Shown here one piece after another: positions 21,301-30,972 of a stretch of DNA of 64,000 bases. The stretch comes from Diplonema japonicum (taxonomy: Eukaryota > Euglenozoa > Diplonemea > Diplonemida > Diplonemidae). A model generated the notes under the pieces. That model was given only the letters and a program-made list of their open reading frames with translations. It made no database searches and was not told the DNA's origin. Numbering within the stretch: the stretch's first letter is position 1; each line of letters begins with the position of its first letter. Made by a program: the position numbers and the translations under genes. The DNA lies in assembly GCA_964019335.1 (NCBI GenBank), contig OZ025701.1, positions 358,238-422,237 on the forward strand. Direction: 5' to 3'.

Positions 21301-22163
21301 TGCTTCTGTAGTGGTGGTGTGAAAGGACAGACAGCAACAATAAGAACACTGAAAGAAGATGAGCAAGGTCGGAAAAGAAACACCCTCCCCTATTTTTTCT
21401 AGCTATACTATATATGGAGCACAAAGACTCGTGCTAGCGGCCTGCGAGATGGCTGACGCCTCATATCTCTGAAATCAATCCCGAACTTGCTCAAAGGGTT
21501 TAAAAGGAAAAAAACACAAAAAAAAAAAGCAGTGAGGTTAGGATATTTGCTTTTCGTTGGACCCATCATTTTTTGATACCCTTCTTTTTGTGTTTCTTCA
21601 CTTTCCCTCACTTTTTTCTTTCAGCTCTCTGGAAGCAAGCCTTAAAAACACCTGGAAAAAAAAAAGAGAAAAAAAAAAAAGATTGTTAAACCAAAAAAGG
21701 TATTACACACGAAAAAAGAGAAACAAAAATAAAAAAAGGAAGGCCATCCCATTTCCAAGGAAAGAAAAGTAAACGGTTTCTCAATCTTCAAGCTAAAAAA
21801 ACAAGACCTTAGTACTCAGTTTTTGACAGATCGACGGAAAAGTTTTCGGGGGGGGGGGGGGGGGGGGGAGGATGCGCAAACCCGCAAACCCGATGCGACA
21901 TGCAAACCCCGCGCGAGACCCGCAGGCACCGTTTGAAAAAAGGGGAGGGGGGTATAAAAGAAAGTCTCTAAAATTACATTCTAATTTCTTCCAATAAAAA
22001 AAATAAATATAAAAGCCTTACAGAATACTTCCTCTCGAGTTTTGGCCTGGGCCGGAAGAAAAAAACCGTAGCGAGCTATAATTACTTCCACCCGAGTTTA
22101 CAAATGTTCCCCCCATTCTCCTCACCCCCGGGAAGCCAAAAGTCAAGGCATTTGTCAAGCTCC

Positions 22164-22194
<31 letters not shown>

Positions 22195-22290
22195 GAGAAA
22201 ATACACATCAATGGACAGGCCCAGACGATGTGCTGAAATCTTTAAAACAAAAAAAGGGGGGACAGCGGAGATGTCCGCACCCAGCGTCAC
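21301..22290. other. Spacer between ankyrin paralogues
   Basis: Homopolymer-rich (a G-run at about 21847-21868, an A-run at about 22166-22191) with no intact gene. Its right end carries an ankyrin-gene relic, described separately. Confidence 0.6.
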
Positions 22291-22293
22291 CAT
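22203..22293 (-). pseudogene. Relic of a third ankyrin-gene 3' end
   Basis: Read on the minus strand, this begins MVTLGADISAVPPF and continues with a VLKISAHRLGLSID string. It matches the last repeat of both intact paralogues (VTMGADTSAMLKFNGVKATAERIAQ) with many substitutions. It lies just beyond the stop of the intact ART-ankyrin gene, so it is the tail of an older tandem copy overwritten by the newer duplication. Confidence 0.65.
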
Positions 22294-23284
22294 GAACCAT
22301 AGTGTTTGTAGTGCTCTATGACTTCCTACATTTGTTCTTTTGCATTCTTTGCGCGATGCGCTCCGCTGTAGCTTTCACCCCGTTGAACTTTAGCATTGCA
22401 GAGGTGTCTGCACCCATCGTCACCAGCTTGTCGTATACCTCCTTCACACCTTTAAGAGCAGCAAGGTGCAAGGGTGTCATCCCGTCGGAGTCGCGTGCTT
22501 CAAGATCTGTCCCCTTCAGCATGTCGAGTGCTTGCAGCACGGTGTCTGTCTGGAGGGTGGTGTTCGCTATAACAGAGTGCATGGCTGTCCGGTCTGTTTC
22601 GGACCTCAGATTAGGGTCACACTTCCCCATGCTGCTCATCAACAGCGAAATTATTTCCAGTACCTCCTTGTCTCCTTCTCCGTTGTCACACTCCATTGCA
22701 GCTGCCATATGAAGGGGTGTCAGACCGCTTTGCCCGCATCCGGTGCTGGGGTCTGCTCCGAAAGTCAAAAGATGTTTCATGTTTTTCACTCGACAGCTCT
22801 GAACAGCACAGTGCAGAGCGTAGTACCCATCGCTGTTCTGCTTATTCTTCGCCATGCAGAGCTCGCCCGTCACCAGGGACAGCGGTTCCGCACCTATCAG
22901 AAGCTTTAGGATGTACTCGTTGCTACTCTTTGCAGCGAGGTGCACAGCACGGTCACCCTTCACGGCCATCCACGAGTCGGCTGCTGGCATCTCTGCTTCC
23001 ACGTCTGCCTTTGCTTTCAACAGGCTCATCACAGCTTGTTCCTTTTTCTGGCATATCGCAAGCATCAACGGTGTGTACCCTTGCTTGTTCCTGGCATTGA
23101 TGTCAAGCCCCAGTTGCACACCTTCACCCAGCAAGAACTCTACGCATTCATCGTGGCCCTTCGCCGCCGCCTGGTGCAGTGCTGTCCATCCAGAGGGCGA
23201 TTTCTCGTTGATGTTTTCTTTGGTGGCACAGCTTTTCAGCGCCACAAGATTATTGGACCTTGCTGAGAGGACCACCAGGGGGTC
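22291..23284. repeat. Copy 2 of a 994-bp near-identical duplication
   Basis: Partner of 20241-21234. The shared block begins at the same CATGAACC in both copies and ends inside the codons after DPLVVLSARS. Confidence 0.95.
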
Positions 23285-24784
23285 GTGCTCATGGCCGCGA
23301 ATGTTTGAGATCTGGTGTTGACTGAGGAAGTCCTCCCTGCCGAGGGGCCACACTTCCACATTGTAGTTCTCCATCACAACTTGTATCTGAGTAAGGTCGC
23401 CTGAGTTGAAGGTGCTGATCTTCCTGAAACGGCCAAGAGCGAAGAGCAGGACTTCTTTTTCTTTCTGGAGGACGCTGTAGTCGGACATCATTACGCCTTT
23501 GGCGTTTTCAATGACGAAGATGACCCGCCGGCCTACGGATCCGACAAAGCTCTTGTTCAACACACCCATTTCCTCTGTGCAGGAAGTCACGGCGGGGAAC
23601 GTGAATTCCTCACCGTCCTTGATCATGTTGAAGTATTTCACGATGGCCCCTGTACGGTCGTGCATACCTCGGTAGACGGTTCTAACATACGGCTTTTCCC
23701 TCCTGAACGCCTCCAGCAGGAAGCTCAGGTATGGGATGAAGGGTTGCAAGGAAGAACTACCGTTTCGAAGTCGCTGGTTGAGCAATCTATATAAAGCAAT
23801 GGTCTCCTCAATACTGTATATAGTGAATGCCCTTCGGTGGTCGTTTGGTTCTTGTTTCACAGCGATGTCGTAGTGCTTGTGGATACGGGGTATGAAGTTT
23901 TTTAGAGGCTCGATGGCTTCTTTAAGAGTAGCCGGCGGTTTCATGTTGGTGAGAATGTCAACAATGTTGAACATGGAACTCTTTGAGGACATTTGAACGG
24001 GGCTGGTGTCATCGCCCAAGTCATTTATCGACACGAAGATGAACTCCTCGATTTTCTCGTTGATCATTCGCTTGGAAGGGTTTTCCACCACCATTTTCGA
24101 AATAAGGAGCCGTTCCTTGTCCGTCATGCCCTTTACCAAGCCAAGATCATGGATGAACAGCTTCATATCGACCGCCCATTTCACCCTGTTACCCTTCACC
24201 ATAATGTTTTCAAACTCAGATGTTTCAACCCTCATGAATAATATTGTAATGCCGAACGCCCACACGTCTGATTGGATTGTCGCAATGCTCTCTATTTGTT
24301 CCGGTGCAGCGTATATGTTGGTATAGGTGGTTCTAACAGTTTTCTTTAAACAGATGTTTCCGAGGACGTACCTGGTGCGGCCCGCTCGCTCCTCGATGAA
24401 AATGTTTTTCGGGCAGATTTTCTGGTGTGCGAAGCCGATGTAGTGTAGAAAAGAAAACGCTTGAAAAATGTCGCGGGCTAGGCCCATGCTTGCCTGCAAC
24501 GATGTAAACGGGCCGTTCGTTGTTTTGTACGCTTCCAGGTTTCCGAGAACATAGTATCTGGTATAGATGAAAAAATGTTCGTCACTACTGATGTGAGTGA
24601 GCATCACTTCCAACGTGCGGTGGGTGTTTTCTTTGAGCTTTTCGAGCAGCCCAGCACGGACTTCTTGCATCTCCACCTTCTTCAGCATGGCCTTCTTCCC
24701 CTCCCATGTCGTGATTCCCACGTTTTGGCTATCGGTCATCTTCTTCACCTGCTCCTTGCTGCAAGGATCCATGAAGAAACTCAT
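22316..24784 (-). CDS. Pseudokinase / ADP-ribosyltransferase / ankyrin fusion protein
   Basis: 822 aa from the ATG at 24784 (MSFFMDPCSKEQ). Residues about 20-250 have a protein-kinase fold: a Lys in the GKKAMLKKV strand, HQKICPKN at 120-127 in place of HRDxKxxN (the catalytic Asp is Lys122), no DFG (it reads LGN), an intact YAAPEQ at 159-163 and SDVWAFG at 172-178. It is therefore a pseudokinase. Residues about 310-480 match an R-S-E class mono-ADP-ribosyltransferase: R372 in VYRGM, T400-S401 after FPAV, and E442-K-E444 in QKEKEVLLF. The intact E-x-E motif predicts an active, Arg-directed enzyme. From 500 onward there are eight ankyrin repeats nearly identical to paralogue B. The predicted layout is a regulated writer with a substrate-binding tail. 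There is no signal peptide, so it is probably intracellular. Substrate unknown. Confidence 0.88.
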   Translation of the reverse strand: MSFFMDPCSKEQVKKMTDSQNVGITTWEGKKAMLKKVEMQEVRAGLLEKLKENTHRTLEVMLTHISSDEHFFIYTRYYVLGNLEAYKTTNGPFTSLQASMGLARDIFQAFSFLHYIGFAHQKICPKNIFIEERAGRTRYVLGNICLKKTVRTTYTNIYAAPEQIESIATIQSDVWAFGITILFMRVETSEFENIMVKGNRVKWAVDMKLFIHDLGLVKGMTDKERLLISKMVVENPSKRMINEKIEEFIFVSINDLGDDTSPVQMSSKSSMFNIVDILTNMKPPATLKEAIEPLKNFIPRIHKHYDIAVKQEPNDHRRAFTIYSIEETIALYRLLNQRLRNGSSSLQPFIPYLSFLLEAFRREKPYVRTVYRGMHDRTGAIVKYFNMIKDGEEFTFPAVTSCTEEMGVLNKSFVGSVGRRVIFVIENAKGVMMSDYSVLQKEKEVLLFALGRFRKISTFNSGDLTQIQVVMENYNVEVWPLGREDFLSQHQISNIRGHEHDPLVVLSARSNNLVALKSCATKENINEKSPSGWTALHQAAAKGHDECVEFLLGEGVQLGLDINARNKQGYTPLMLAICQKKEQAVMSLLKAKADVEAEMPAADSWMAVKGDRAVHLAAKSSNEYILKLLIGAEPLSLVTGELCMAKNKQNSDGYYALHCAVQSCRVKNMKHLLTFGADPSTGCGQSGLTPLHMAAAMECDNGEGDKEVLEIISLLMSSMGKCDPNLRSETDRTAMHSVIANTTLQTDTVLQALDMLKGTDLEARDSDGMTPLHLAALKGVKEVYDKLVTMGADTSAMLKFNGVKATAERIAQRMQKNKCRKS

Positions 24785-24884
24785 CTCAACTTTTCTTTTC
24801 CCTCCCCCCCCTTTTTTTTTCTTTGAACAAAAAAAAATCGAATCTCGTTTTCTTTTTTTTTTTTTTTTTTTTTGAGAAAAAAAC

Positions 24885-25145
24885 AACGTCCACGGTAACC
24901 AAATAACTTTTTTTCCACTCAAGTCTGTAAGCAGAATTTCCACCACTGTTTACGGTAACCCACAACTTTTTTTTCCACTCTCCACGGTAACCTACAACTT
25001 TTTTTTCCACTCAAATGGTTTTTTGTAAAAAATTTCCACTCTCCACGGTAACCTATTTTTATTTCCACCAAACCATGTAAGTAAGAACTTTTTTTCCACC
25101 GTCCACGGAAACCCACAACTTTTTTTTCAACGTCCACGGTGGAGG
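24885..25145 (+). repeat. Degenerate tandem repeat (CCACGGTAACC unit), left arm
   Basis: Five to six copies of a roughly 32-bp or longer unit: a T-rich tract, CCAC(T/C), GTCCACGGTAACC, then (T/C)ACAACT. Copies vary in spacing. A related single unit occurs near 20024-20064. Confidence 0.75.
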
Positions 25146-25411
25146 TGTATGCACTTGGGAAAAACGTGTAGGCACAACCAGGGCTCGAAAAAAGACACTA
25201 AGAATTTCTCCTGGAAGTTGGCAAGGGCGATTTCCAAAGACGATTTAAAGCCAAAGCCGAGGTATCTGGCGTCTGATGTACTTCTCCACCCCTCGCCCCC
25301 CTGCCTGTGAAGGATATGCCAAGGATGACTTCAAGCCCCCTGTTGTCACGAAGTCACAGATAGGCAGTGCTGTGCTACATTTCGTACTAACCCCAATGAG
25401 GTATAAAAATG

Positions 25412-25510
25412 TCGGAGGTTACCGTGGACGGTGGAAAAAAAGTTAGTGGTTGCATAAGGGAAATTGTTGGTGGTTACAGTAAAAAGTGGAAAAAAAGTTG
25501 TAGGTTTAAG
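25412..25510 (-). repeat. CCACGGTAACC repeat, right arm (inverted)
   Basis: GGTTACCGTGGACGGTGG and two weaker copies ending in AAAAAAAGTTGTAGG are the reverse complement of units in the left arm, so the two arms could pair across 25146-25411. Confidence 0.7.
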
Positions 25511-25571
25511 GCGACGGTGTCCCCCCCCTTTTTTTTTTTTTTTTTTTTTTCCCCTTCGTTCCCCTTCTCTC

Positions 25572-25820
25572 CTATTTACGTGTATTTTGTTGAAGGTCAA
25601 CGTTTTCCTGTAGCAATTGAAAGGCTAGGCGCTCTGCTTGGTCCCTTTGTTCTTCCGCTACTGCTATTCTGTCCCTGTCAGAGGCGGTCAGCTCCTCTTC
25701 GGAGGGATCGGGTTTTCGGGTGGTAATGCAGTGGAGAACCGAAACCACCACTGTTGCGGTAACCCACAAGACAAGTGCTTTATCGCAAGGCCGTTCACCC
25801 AAGGCTGCGACAGCATCCAT
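25572..25820 (-). CDS. Small single-span membrane protein with coiled coil
   Basis: 82 aa. An N-terminal segment (MDAVAALGERPCDK) is followed by one hydrophobic span (ALVLWVTATVVVSVLHCI, about 15-32). After a KPDPSEEEL linker comes an amphipathic coiled coil (about 45-80). Codon composition is ordinary and the frame lies between two expressed-looking genes. I do not recognise a family. It could be a tail or exon of a longer gene whose other exons I cannot see. Confidence 0.45.
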   Translation of the reverse strand: MDAVAALGERPCDKALVLWVTATVVVSVLHCITTRKPDPSEEELTASDRDRIAVAEEQRDQAERLAFQLLQENVDLQQNTRK

Positions 25821-25863
25821 TTCCCCTCTGTTGTTTTCGTAATGTATGGGGAGGGGGGAATTT

Positions 25864-25904
<41 letters not shown>

Positions 25905-25929
25905 GAATCTCCTTTTGTGCAAAGGGGGG

Positions 25930-26274
25930 CTAGCTCGAATCGCTGTCGCTATCATTCTCAACAGTCAGAAAAAGCTTCTTGAAATATTTGATGTGTTTTG
26001 CGGTGAGGGTGTCCAGGGTGAGGTCCTCGCAAGCCATTCCTTCCTCGACCAGAGAAAGGAAGTTTTCCTCTGTGAAAATTCTTTCTGCGTGGTACTGCTT
26101 CCTGGCAATCACCTCCTTCACGATTTCAGAGCCACATTTTTCGATGATTTCCTTGACTTCTGCAACAGTCAGCTTCCCGTCTCCATCGTCACTTTCCATT
26201 TTTTTAAAGATGCTCAATAGTCGGTTGGTGGCCTTCTCCTTGCCCAATGGTTTTGTTTTGGCCTCATCTTTCAT
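25930..26274 (-). CDS. Small EF-hand protein
   Basis: 114 aa. Residues about 20-45 form one EF-hand with a Ca2+ loop around ESDDGDGKLTVAEV, and a helical second half may be a degenerate partner hand. The C-terminus is acidic (NDSDSDSS). Its organisation resembles small calmodulin-like regulators, but it has only one clear loop. The upstream (minus) leader is T/C rich on the plus strand. A purely A-rich tract (about 25866-25902) separates it from the next gene. Confidence 0.72.
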   Translation of the reverse strand: MKDEAKTKPLGKEKATNRLLSIFKKMESDDGDGKLTVAEVKEIIEKCGSEIVKEVIARKQYHAERIFTEENFLSLVEEGMACEDLTLDTLTAKHIKYFKKLFLTVENDSDSDSS

Positions 26275-27198
26275 TACCTCGTTCTTTTTTTCCCTCCTCC
26301 CTTTTTTTTTTTCTTGTTATGTAGGTGACAAAAAATAAAATAAAAAGGGGGGTAAAAAAAAGGGGGGGGGAGGGGGGGAAGGGAGAGCTGTTGAGGAGGG
26401 ATAGATGAGAAAATAATGGAGAAAAAAAAAATCAAAACATCAAAAAAAAAAAGAACCCAAAAGAAAAAGTCGAAAGAAAAAAAAAAAGTGTTGCCTCAGT
26501 CTTGTGCAAAAGTTGTTTTTTTTTTTTTTTCCCTTTTTTTCCCCCGACATACTTTTGGTTTTTTTTTCTTTTTTTTTTCTTTTTTTTTCCCTTTTCGGTT
26601 TTTTCTTGCCAGTTTTTTTATTTCTAGAATAAGGGGGAATGTGGGGAGGAAGAAAAAAAAGGGGGGGGGGGAAATATGATAAAAAAAATGAAGAGACATA
26701 AAAAAAAAAGGGGGAAGGGAGGAAACACCAAAATAAAAAAAAGATAAAAAAAAAGGGGTTTTTTTATGTAAAAAAAAAATAATGACTGTCCCCCCACCCC
26801 ACTCTGGGGAAAAAAAAACAATTACTGCAGGTGAAAAACGTCGGGCTGACAAATATCCTGACAGGAAAAGCTTCCGGACCAATGATATTCCTAAATTCCA
26901 CCCCCCCCCCCCCAAAAAATAACATCTCCAGTGGCCTTCAACAAAACCTTTACCGACATATTTCCCGGGACCACATTTGCCACCTTTTCATACAGTAATA
27001 ATAAAAAAAAAGAAAAAAATAGCATGACCTCTTTTTTTTTTTTAAAATAATTATGAAAAAAAAAAAAAAAAAAAACTCTCACGATAAAAAGAAAAAAAGA
27101 AAAAAAAAAACCGCGTTTTATGGAGAGGACTGGTGGGGGGCTGACAAGAAAAAAATATAAAAAAAGGGGGGGTTTTTTTTTTTGTGTTTTCTTCATTC
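26275..27198. other. Low-complexity spacer
   Basis: Made almost entirely of A-, T-, G- and C-runs separated by short unique words. The open frames are low-complexity artefacts. It contains the 3' flank of the ornithine decarboxylase gene. Confidence 0.7.
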
Positions 27199-27822
27199 TC
27201 AAGCCTGCTGCGACCTGATGTACTGGATTTTCTTCGTCTGAAACCCGTTGAAGGCGGAGGCAGCTGCTAACGTGTAGGCGCCAAAGTCGTAAAAGATCAT
27301 CCAATCACCAAGCTACAATTTTTTTTTTTTTTTTTTTTTTTTTTTCCCCACACACCTCCATTTCTGGGAAGTCAATTCTCTTAGCAATGCAGTCCAACCC
27401 GTCGCATGTCGGCCCGAAGATGGTGGTGCACCTCTTCTCAGCGTCCTTCTCATCCTCGGGTTTCATGAAGAAAGGGTGCGCATCCACAATAGCATGATCA
27501 AAGAACAAACAATTGAAACTCTGGTAAACTCCTTCGTTCAAATAGTACTGAACTTCCTGCTTTGTGGATCCCGACACCTCGTCTTCCACAAAGCTGATCT
27601 CCCTCTTGGCGAATACGTTGGCAGCCAAGGTGTGCGAGGCACACGCGAAATATCTACCAGGCTCTGCGATAATCTGCACATCATTTGGGAACAGCTCGTC
27701 CAGCACGGGAGCAAGGTGGTTCGCAATCTCCTTGAACGTCGGTTTAGTCTCCTTGTCACCGGGGAACCCTCCACCGATGTCGAGGAGGTCCATCTGAAAA
27801 AAAAAGATTTTTTTTTTTTGAG

Positions 27823-27855
<33 letters not shown>

Positions 27856-28331
27856 GATGCCTCTTTCCTCTGCCATGTCGAATACGGTTCTGGCGTCCTT
27901 TGCAGCTTGCGAGAAGGCAGTGGCGTCTCCGCAGCCCGACCCCACGTGGAAGCTGACACCGACGAGTTTCAAACCAAGCTGGACGCAAGTGTCGATGAGC
28001 TTTGGAACGTACGACAGTTGCGCACCGTACTTTGACGAGAACTCGCAGATGCTCTTGGAGTCGTCCGTAACAATTCTCAAGACAACGTTGGCCCCCGGCC
28101 AGTGTTTGCAGATCTTCGGGAGCTCCGCTTCGTTGTCGAAGGTGACGTATTTCAAACCGTGCGAAGCGGCGGATTTGATGTGAGCAACCTGCTTGCAAGG
28201 GTTCGCAAAGATGATGTCCTGGGCTGGGTCCATCTTCAGGTCCTGCAGAACATGTTCAAACTCCGCCTTGCTGGCACAATCGAAACCTGTACCAAGCGCA
28301 GCAAGTGTGTCAAGAAGAACTGGGGCGCCCT

Positions 28332-28366
<35 letters not shown>

Positions 28367-29742
28367 TATGAGCTCGTCCGGAAAAGAATGTCAACAAATG
28401 ACCCTCCTATGCGGCGGAAAACCCCCGTTAAATTTCTAAGTAGAAAAGTAGTCCGACACCACTTTGTGTGCAGAAATGCAGTCTAAGCTTGATCACCATA
28501 TAGGTCAAAATGCTCGCCGTTTGTTTTATTTTTAAAACGCACGTGCAAAAACATATGTTTTTTAGAATGGTTTTTGGCAAACGATTCAATTTGGAAGTTA
28601 CAAATAACCCAGACTCCATTTTTTATTTTCGTTTTTCCGTGAAAAGCGACAGGAGGAATGGACGCAGATTGAAAATCTGTGAAACCTTTGGGGTCATTTT
28701 GGGTGGGCTGGACTCTAAATCACTATTAAAATGGGGTGGGAGAACTTACCCTTAATGTGCCATTTTGGCCTATTTAAGGCTAAAATCCCTTTAAAACCCC
28801 TTAAAAAAGCAAGTTTTTCACTTTTAAAGTATTATGAGTGCAGAAGAAAAGGAAAAACCTCAGCAGATGGGTAGAGAATGAAAGTTTGACCCCAAAGAAA
28901 CCAATGTCGAAGCTCTGCATGAGCAGGCAAGTGTTAAGAATTGGTTTTTCTGAAAAAGGCCAAAATCCCTTAGGAGCCCCTTAAAAAAGCCAAAAAATAG
29001 GGTGTAAAAAACCGGATTTTCGGGGGCTATGCGGCGCCATATATTTTTCGCAGTACTTTTAACAGTAACCCGACCCTGGGTTGTACCCAAGGGTCACAAG
29101 TGCGCTTGATCACCAATTTTATGCACCCTAGATGCTGCATTTTAAGCAATAAAATTGCATTTTAAACATTTTTCGCCGTTTTTCTGACCTCTATTTTTCG
29201 CTTCCCGGGGGCAGCCGGTTGCAAAGCCTGCCACCCTCATGGCAAAACAAGTATCGCAATTGAAAGAACGGCGTCATGTACATCTTCCTATGGTTGCATG
29301 CTGCCCTTTTTTTTGCTCAAATAATCAAAACAAGAAATTTTCGGAGGTGCCCAAAAAAGTGTTGACATTTTCGTCCGGACGAGCTCATATATTTTTTTTT
29401 TGAACTTACGTTGCATTTGTATGCGTAGAAGGGCCTGACCCTAGGGAGGAATTCGATCCACTGTCTGATCTGTTGTTCGATTACCCCGATGTCGACGATG
29501 AAGAAGGGTTCCTCCATTGGGTCCTCTGGCGTTGAGAACTGGTTCATCACGTTGCGGCAGTACGCCTTTGTTTCGTCTTCATTGAGCCCGAGACCGGTTT
29601 TGTTCTTTGTTTCAACCATGTCTGCTTCGTACTTGCGAGCGACCTCGTTCACCCTCTCTGTGGGGATTTTTTTTTTTTTTTTTTTTTTTTGAATTTATAT
29701 ACCCGAGATGTTTTCAGGCCACCATTGCTTGAAGGCTGCCAT
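27199..29742 (-). CDS. ODC: Ornithine decarboxylase, five exons
   Basis: Exons 29742-29703, 29657-29410, 28329-27853, 27793-27356 and 27312-27199 join in frame to 438 aa. The enzyme converts ornithine to putrescine with PLP, the first step of polyamine synthesis. Visible signatures are RPFYAYKCN (PLP-binding Lys), ALGTGFDCASK, IIFANPCKQ, VSFHVGSGC, LLDIGGGFPG, AEPGRYF and GPTCDGLD (catalytic Cys region), ending GDWMIFYDFGAYT. Introns are 29658-29702 (GTATAT, A-run, CACAG), 28330-29409 (GTAAGT...ACAG, 1080 nt, filled by a TIR element), 27794-27852 (59 nt, GTTTTT...TTCAG) and 27313-27355 (43 nt). Three of the small introns contain A- or T-runs of 20 or more. Length fits the family; I see no obvious antizyme-type C-terminal PEST tail. 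Confidence 0.95.
28364..29392. mobile_element. 1029-bp element with terminal inverted repeats inside an ODC intron
   Basis: Both ends carry a 32-nt inverted repeat beginning ATATATGAGCTCGTCCGGA and ending AATGTCAAC, with about four mismatches. The element is bordered by T-runs on both sides (plus strand). The host intron is essentially the element plus about 17 nt at the 5' splice site and about 34 nt (mostly homopolymer) at the 3' splice site. The interior has no long open frame but repeats words such as TTAAAAAAGC and GGCTAAAATCCC. This looks like a non-autonomous DNA transposon (MITE). Confidence 0.8.
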
Positions 29743-30257
29743 CGCAAACACAAGTCTTTGTCAAAAGGGAAAAGAACAGAGAAGAAGAAGGAAAAAAAAA
29801 AGGGGGAGTTTTTTTTTTTGTTTTGAAAAAAAAGTGGGGAAAAGAAAAAAAAACAGCTCTCCTACCGAGTTACGAAGGGAGAAAAAAAAAAGGAAATTGA
29901 CAAGGGGGTTATAAAAAAAACGGGGTTTTTTTTTTTCCGAAGTGTCTTTTCGAGAGAGAAAAAAAGTGAGAGTTTTTGGCTTTTTTTTTTATTATTAAAA
30001 TGAAGAAATTAAAACTTTTTTACGAGAATTAGTTTTCTAAGATTTCTAACAGGCAACAGGTAATGTACTGTCTTCTGCAAAAAAAAGGGGGGGGTGTTTT
30101 TATTTTTTATTTTTTTAAAAAGAAAAACAATAAAAACAAACCTGCTACTGCGTATTCAAATTCGGGTTATTACTCGATGTCAGATGCCATGCCCCCAAAA
30201 AAAAATCCTTTTTTTTGTTGTTGTTTTACGTGTTGTTGTTGTTTTTAAACAGCAAGG

Positions 30258-30312
<55 letters not shown>
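29743..30312. other. Low-complexity spacer ending in a long A-run
   Basis: Many A-, T- and G-runs, ending in about 50 A at about 30261-30312. No gene is supported. Confidence 0.65.
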
Positions 30313-30315
<3 letters not shown>

Positions 30316-30389
30316 AAAGTACAGGACAAGCCCCCCGCTACGAGGGCCGCCCTATGGGAGGGGGGGGGGTCTATCTGTTAATACTCCCC
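30313..30389. repeat. 77-nt dispersed repeat, copy 1
   Basis: It begins CTCAAAGTACAGGACAAG and ends TGTTAATACTCCCC. It recurs at 42627-42705 with one small indel, one or two substitutions and a different G-run length. Both copies follow an A-rich tract. On the minus strand this copy contains the stop codon of the adjacent frame. Confidence 0.9.
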
Positions 30390-30688
30390 TTCTGGAGCAT
30401 TGTTTTCATCCCGATTGAGGCCGTGAGCGTCTTGCGGAGTCGTGTGATGCGGTCCCGCTTGTAGTCGGCTTTCAATTCCATTAGCTTGTCGTGCGTGGAG
30501 CGGGTGGCGAAAATAGGCCTCCTGGAGAAACCAATAGCTGCCTTTCCTCCAATGGCGATGAGGGACTTCACTCTTTTTCTCTCGTCCGCTGGGAAGGGGC
30601 GTCGCTTCTTCCGTGCCCTGCATGCTGTGTTTATCTTTACGATGAGAGCTTTGATTCTGCGCGCCCTATCTTCCAGCAGGCCACCCAA
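30371..30688 (-). CDS. Small basic protein, 5' end unresolved
   Basis: The open frame reads through GKSLGGLLEDRARRIKALI and a basic middle (CRARKKRRPFPADERKRVK) to a stop inside the 77-nt repeat. The frame continues upstream of its first in-frame alternative start (GGVVDFEWTTGKS) to a T-run near 30760. The true start is therefore probably in an upstream exon; a short ATG frame at about 30919 could be part of it, but I could not find a consistent junction. No family is recognised. Acquiring a stop from a dispersed repeat suggests a young C-terminus. Confidence 0.5.
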   Translation of the reverse strand: MGGLLEDRARRIKALIVKINTACRARKKRRPFPADERKRVKSLIAIGGKAAIGFSRRPIFATRSTHDKLMELKADYKRDRITRLRKTLTASIGMKTMLQKGSINR

Positions 30689-30972
30689 AGACTTTCCGGT
30701 CGTCCATTCGAAGTCAACGACACCTCCGAGGTGGTGTCCTTCTCCACCCAGCGCAAAAAAAAAAAAAAAAAAAAAAAAAAACGTTTTTGACTATCCACCT
30801 TCCCTGTCAAATTTTTATTTGTTCCGTAGTTTCTGTGCGACCTTCGATGCTAACGAAGGTAGCCCGGTGCTACGCGGCACCCGATCTCTCCCCTCTTCTT
30901 TCATTTGCTTGAGATATTGACGCATTCTGTTGTATTTTTTTTCTTCTTTTTTTTTCTTTTTTTTTAAATTCG

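Larger units (their letters stand above)
24785..25571. other. Spacer holding inverted CCACGGTAACC arrays
   Basis: No gene is visible. Two oppositely oriented arrays of a TTTTCCACTCTCCACGGTAACC-like unit flank about 270 bp of unique sequence. T-runs occur near 24851-24873 and 25530-25550. Confidence 0.6.

Noticed and set aside
24885-25145. CRISPR-like array
   Set aside because: Units are degenerate and unevenly spaced with T-runs, spacers are not unique, and the genome is eukaryotic.
26275-27198. Lys- or Phe-rich small proteins in homopolymer spacers
   Set aside because: They arise only from A- and T-runs and lack any conserved feature.
30313-30330. CTGTACTTT on the minus strand, similar to the 3' end of kinetoplastid spliced leaders
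   Set aside because: The match is only about nine bases, no GT donor follows it, and there is no Sm-like site or SL RNA fold.
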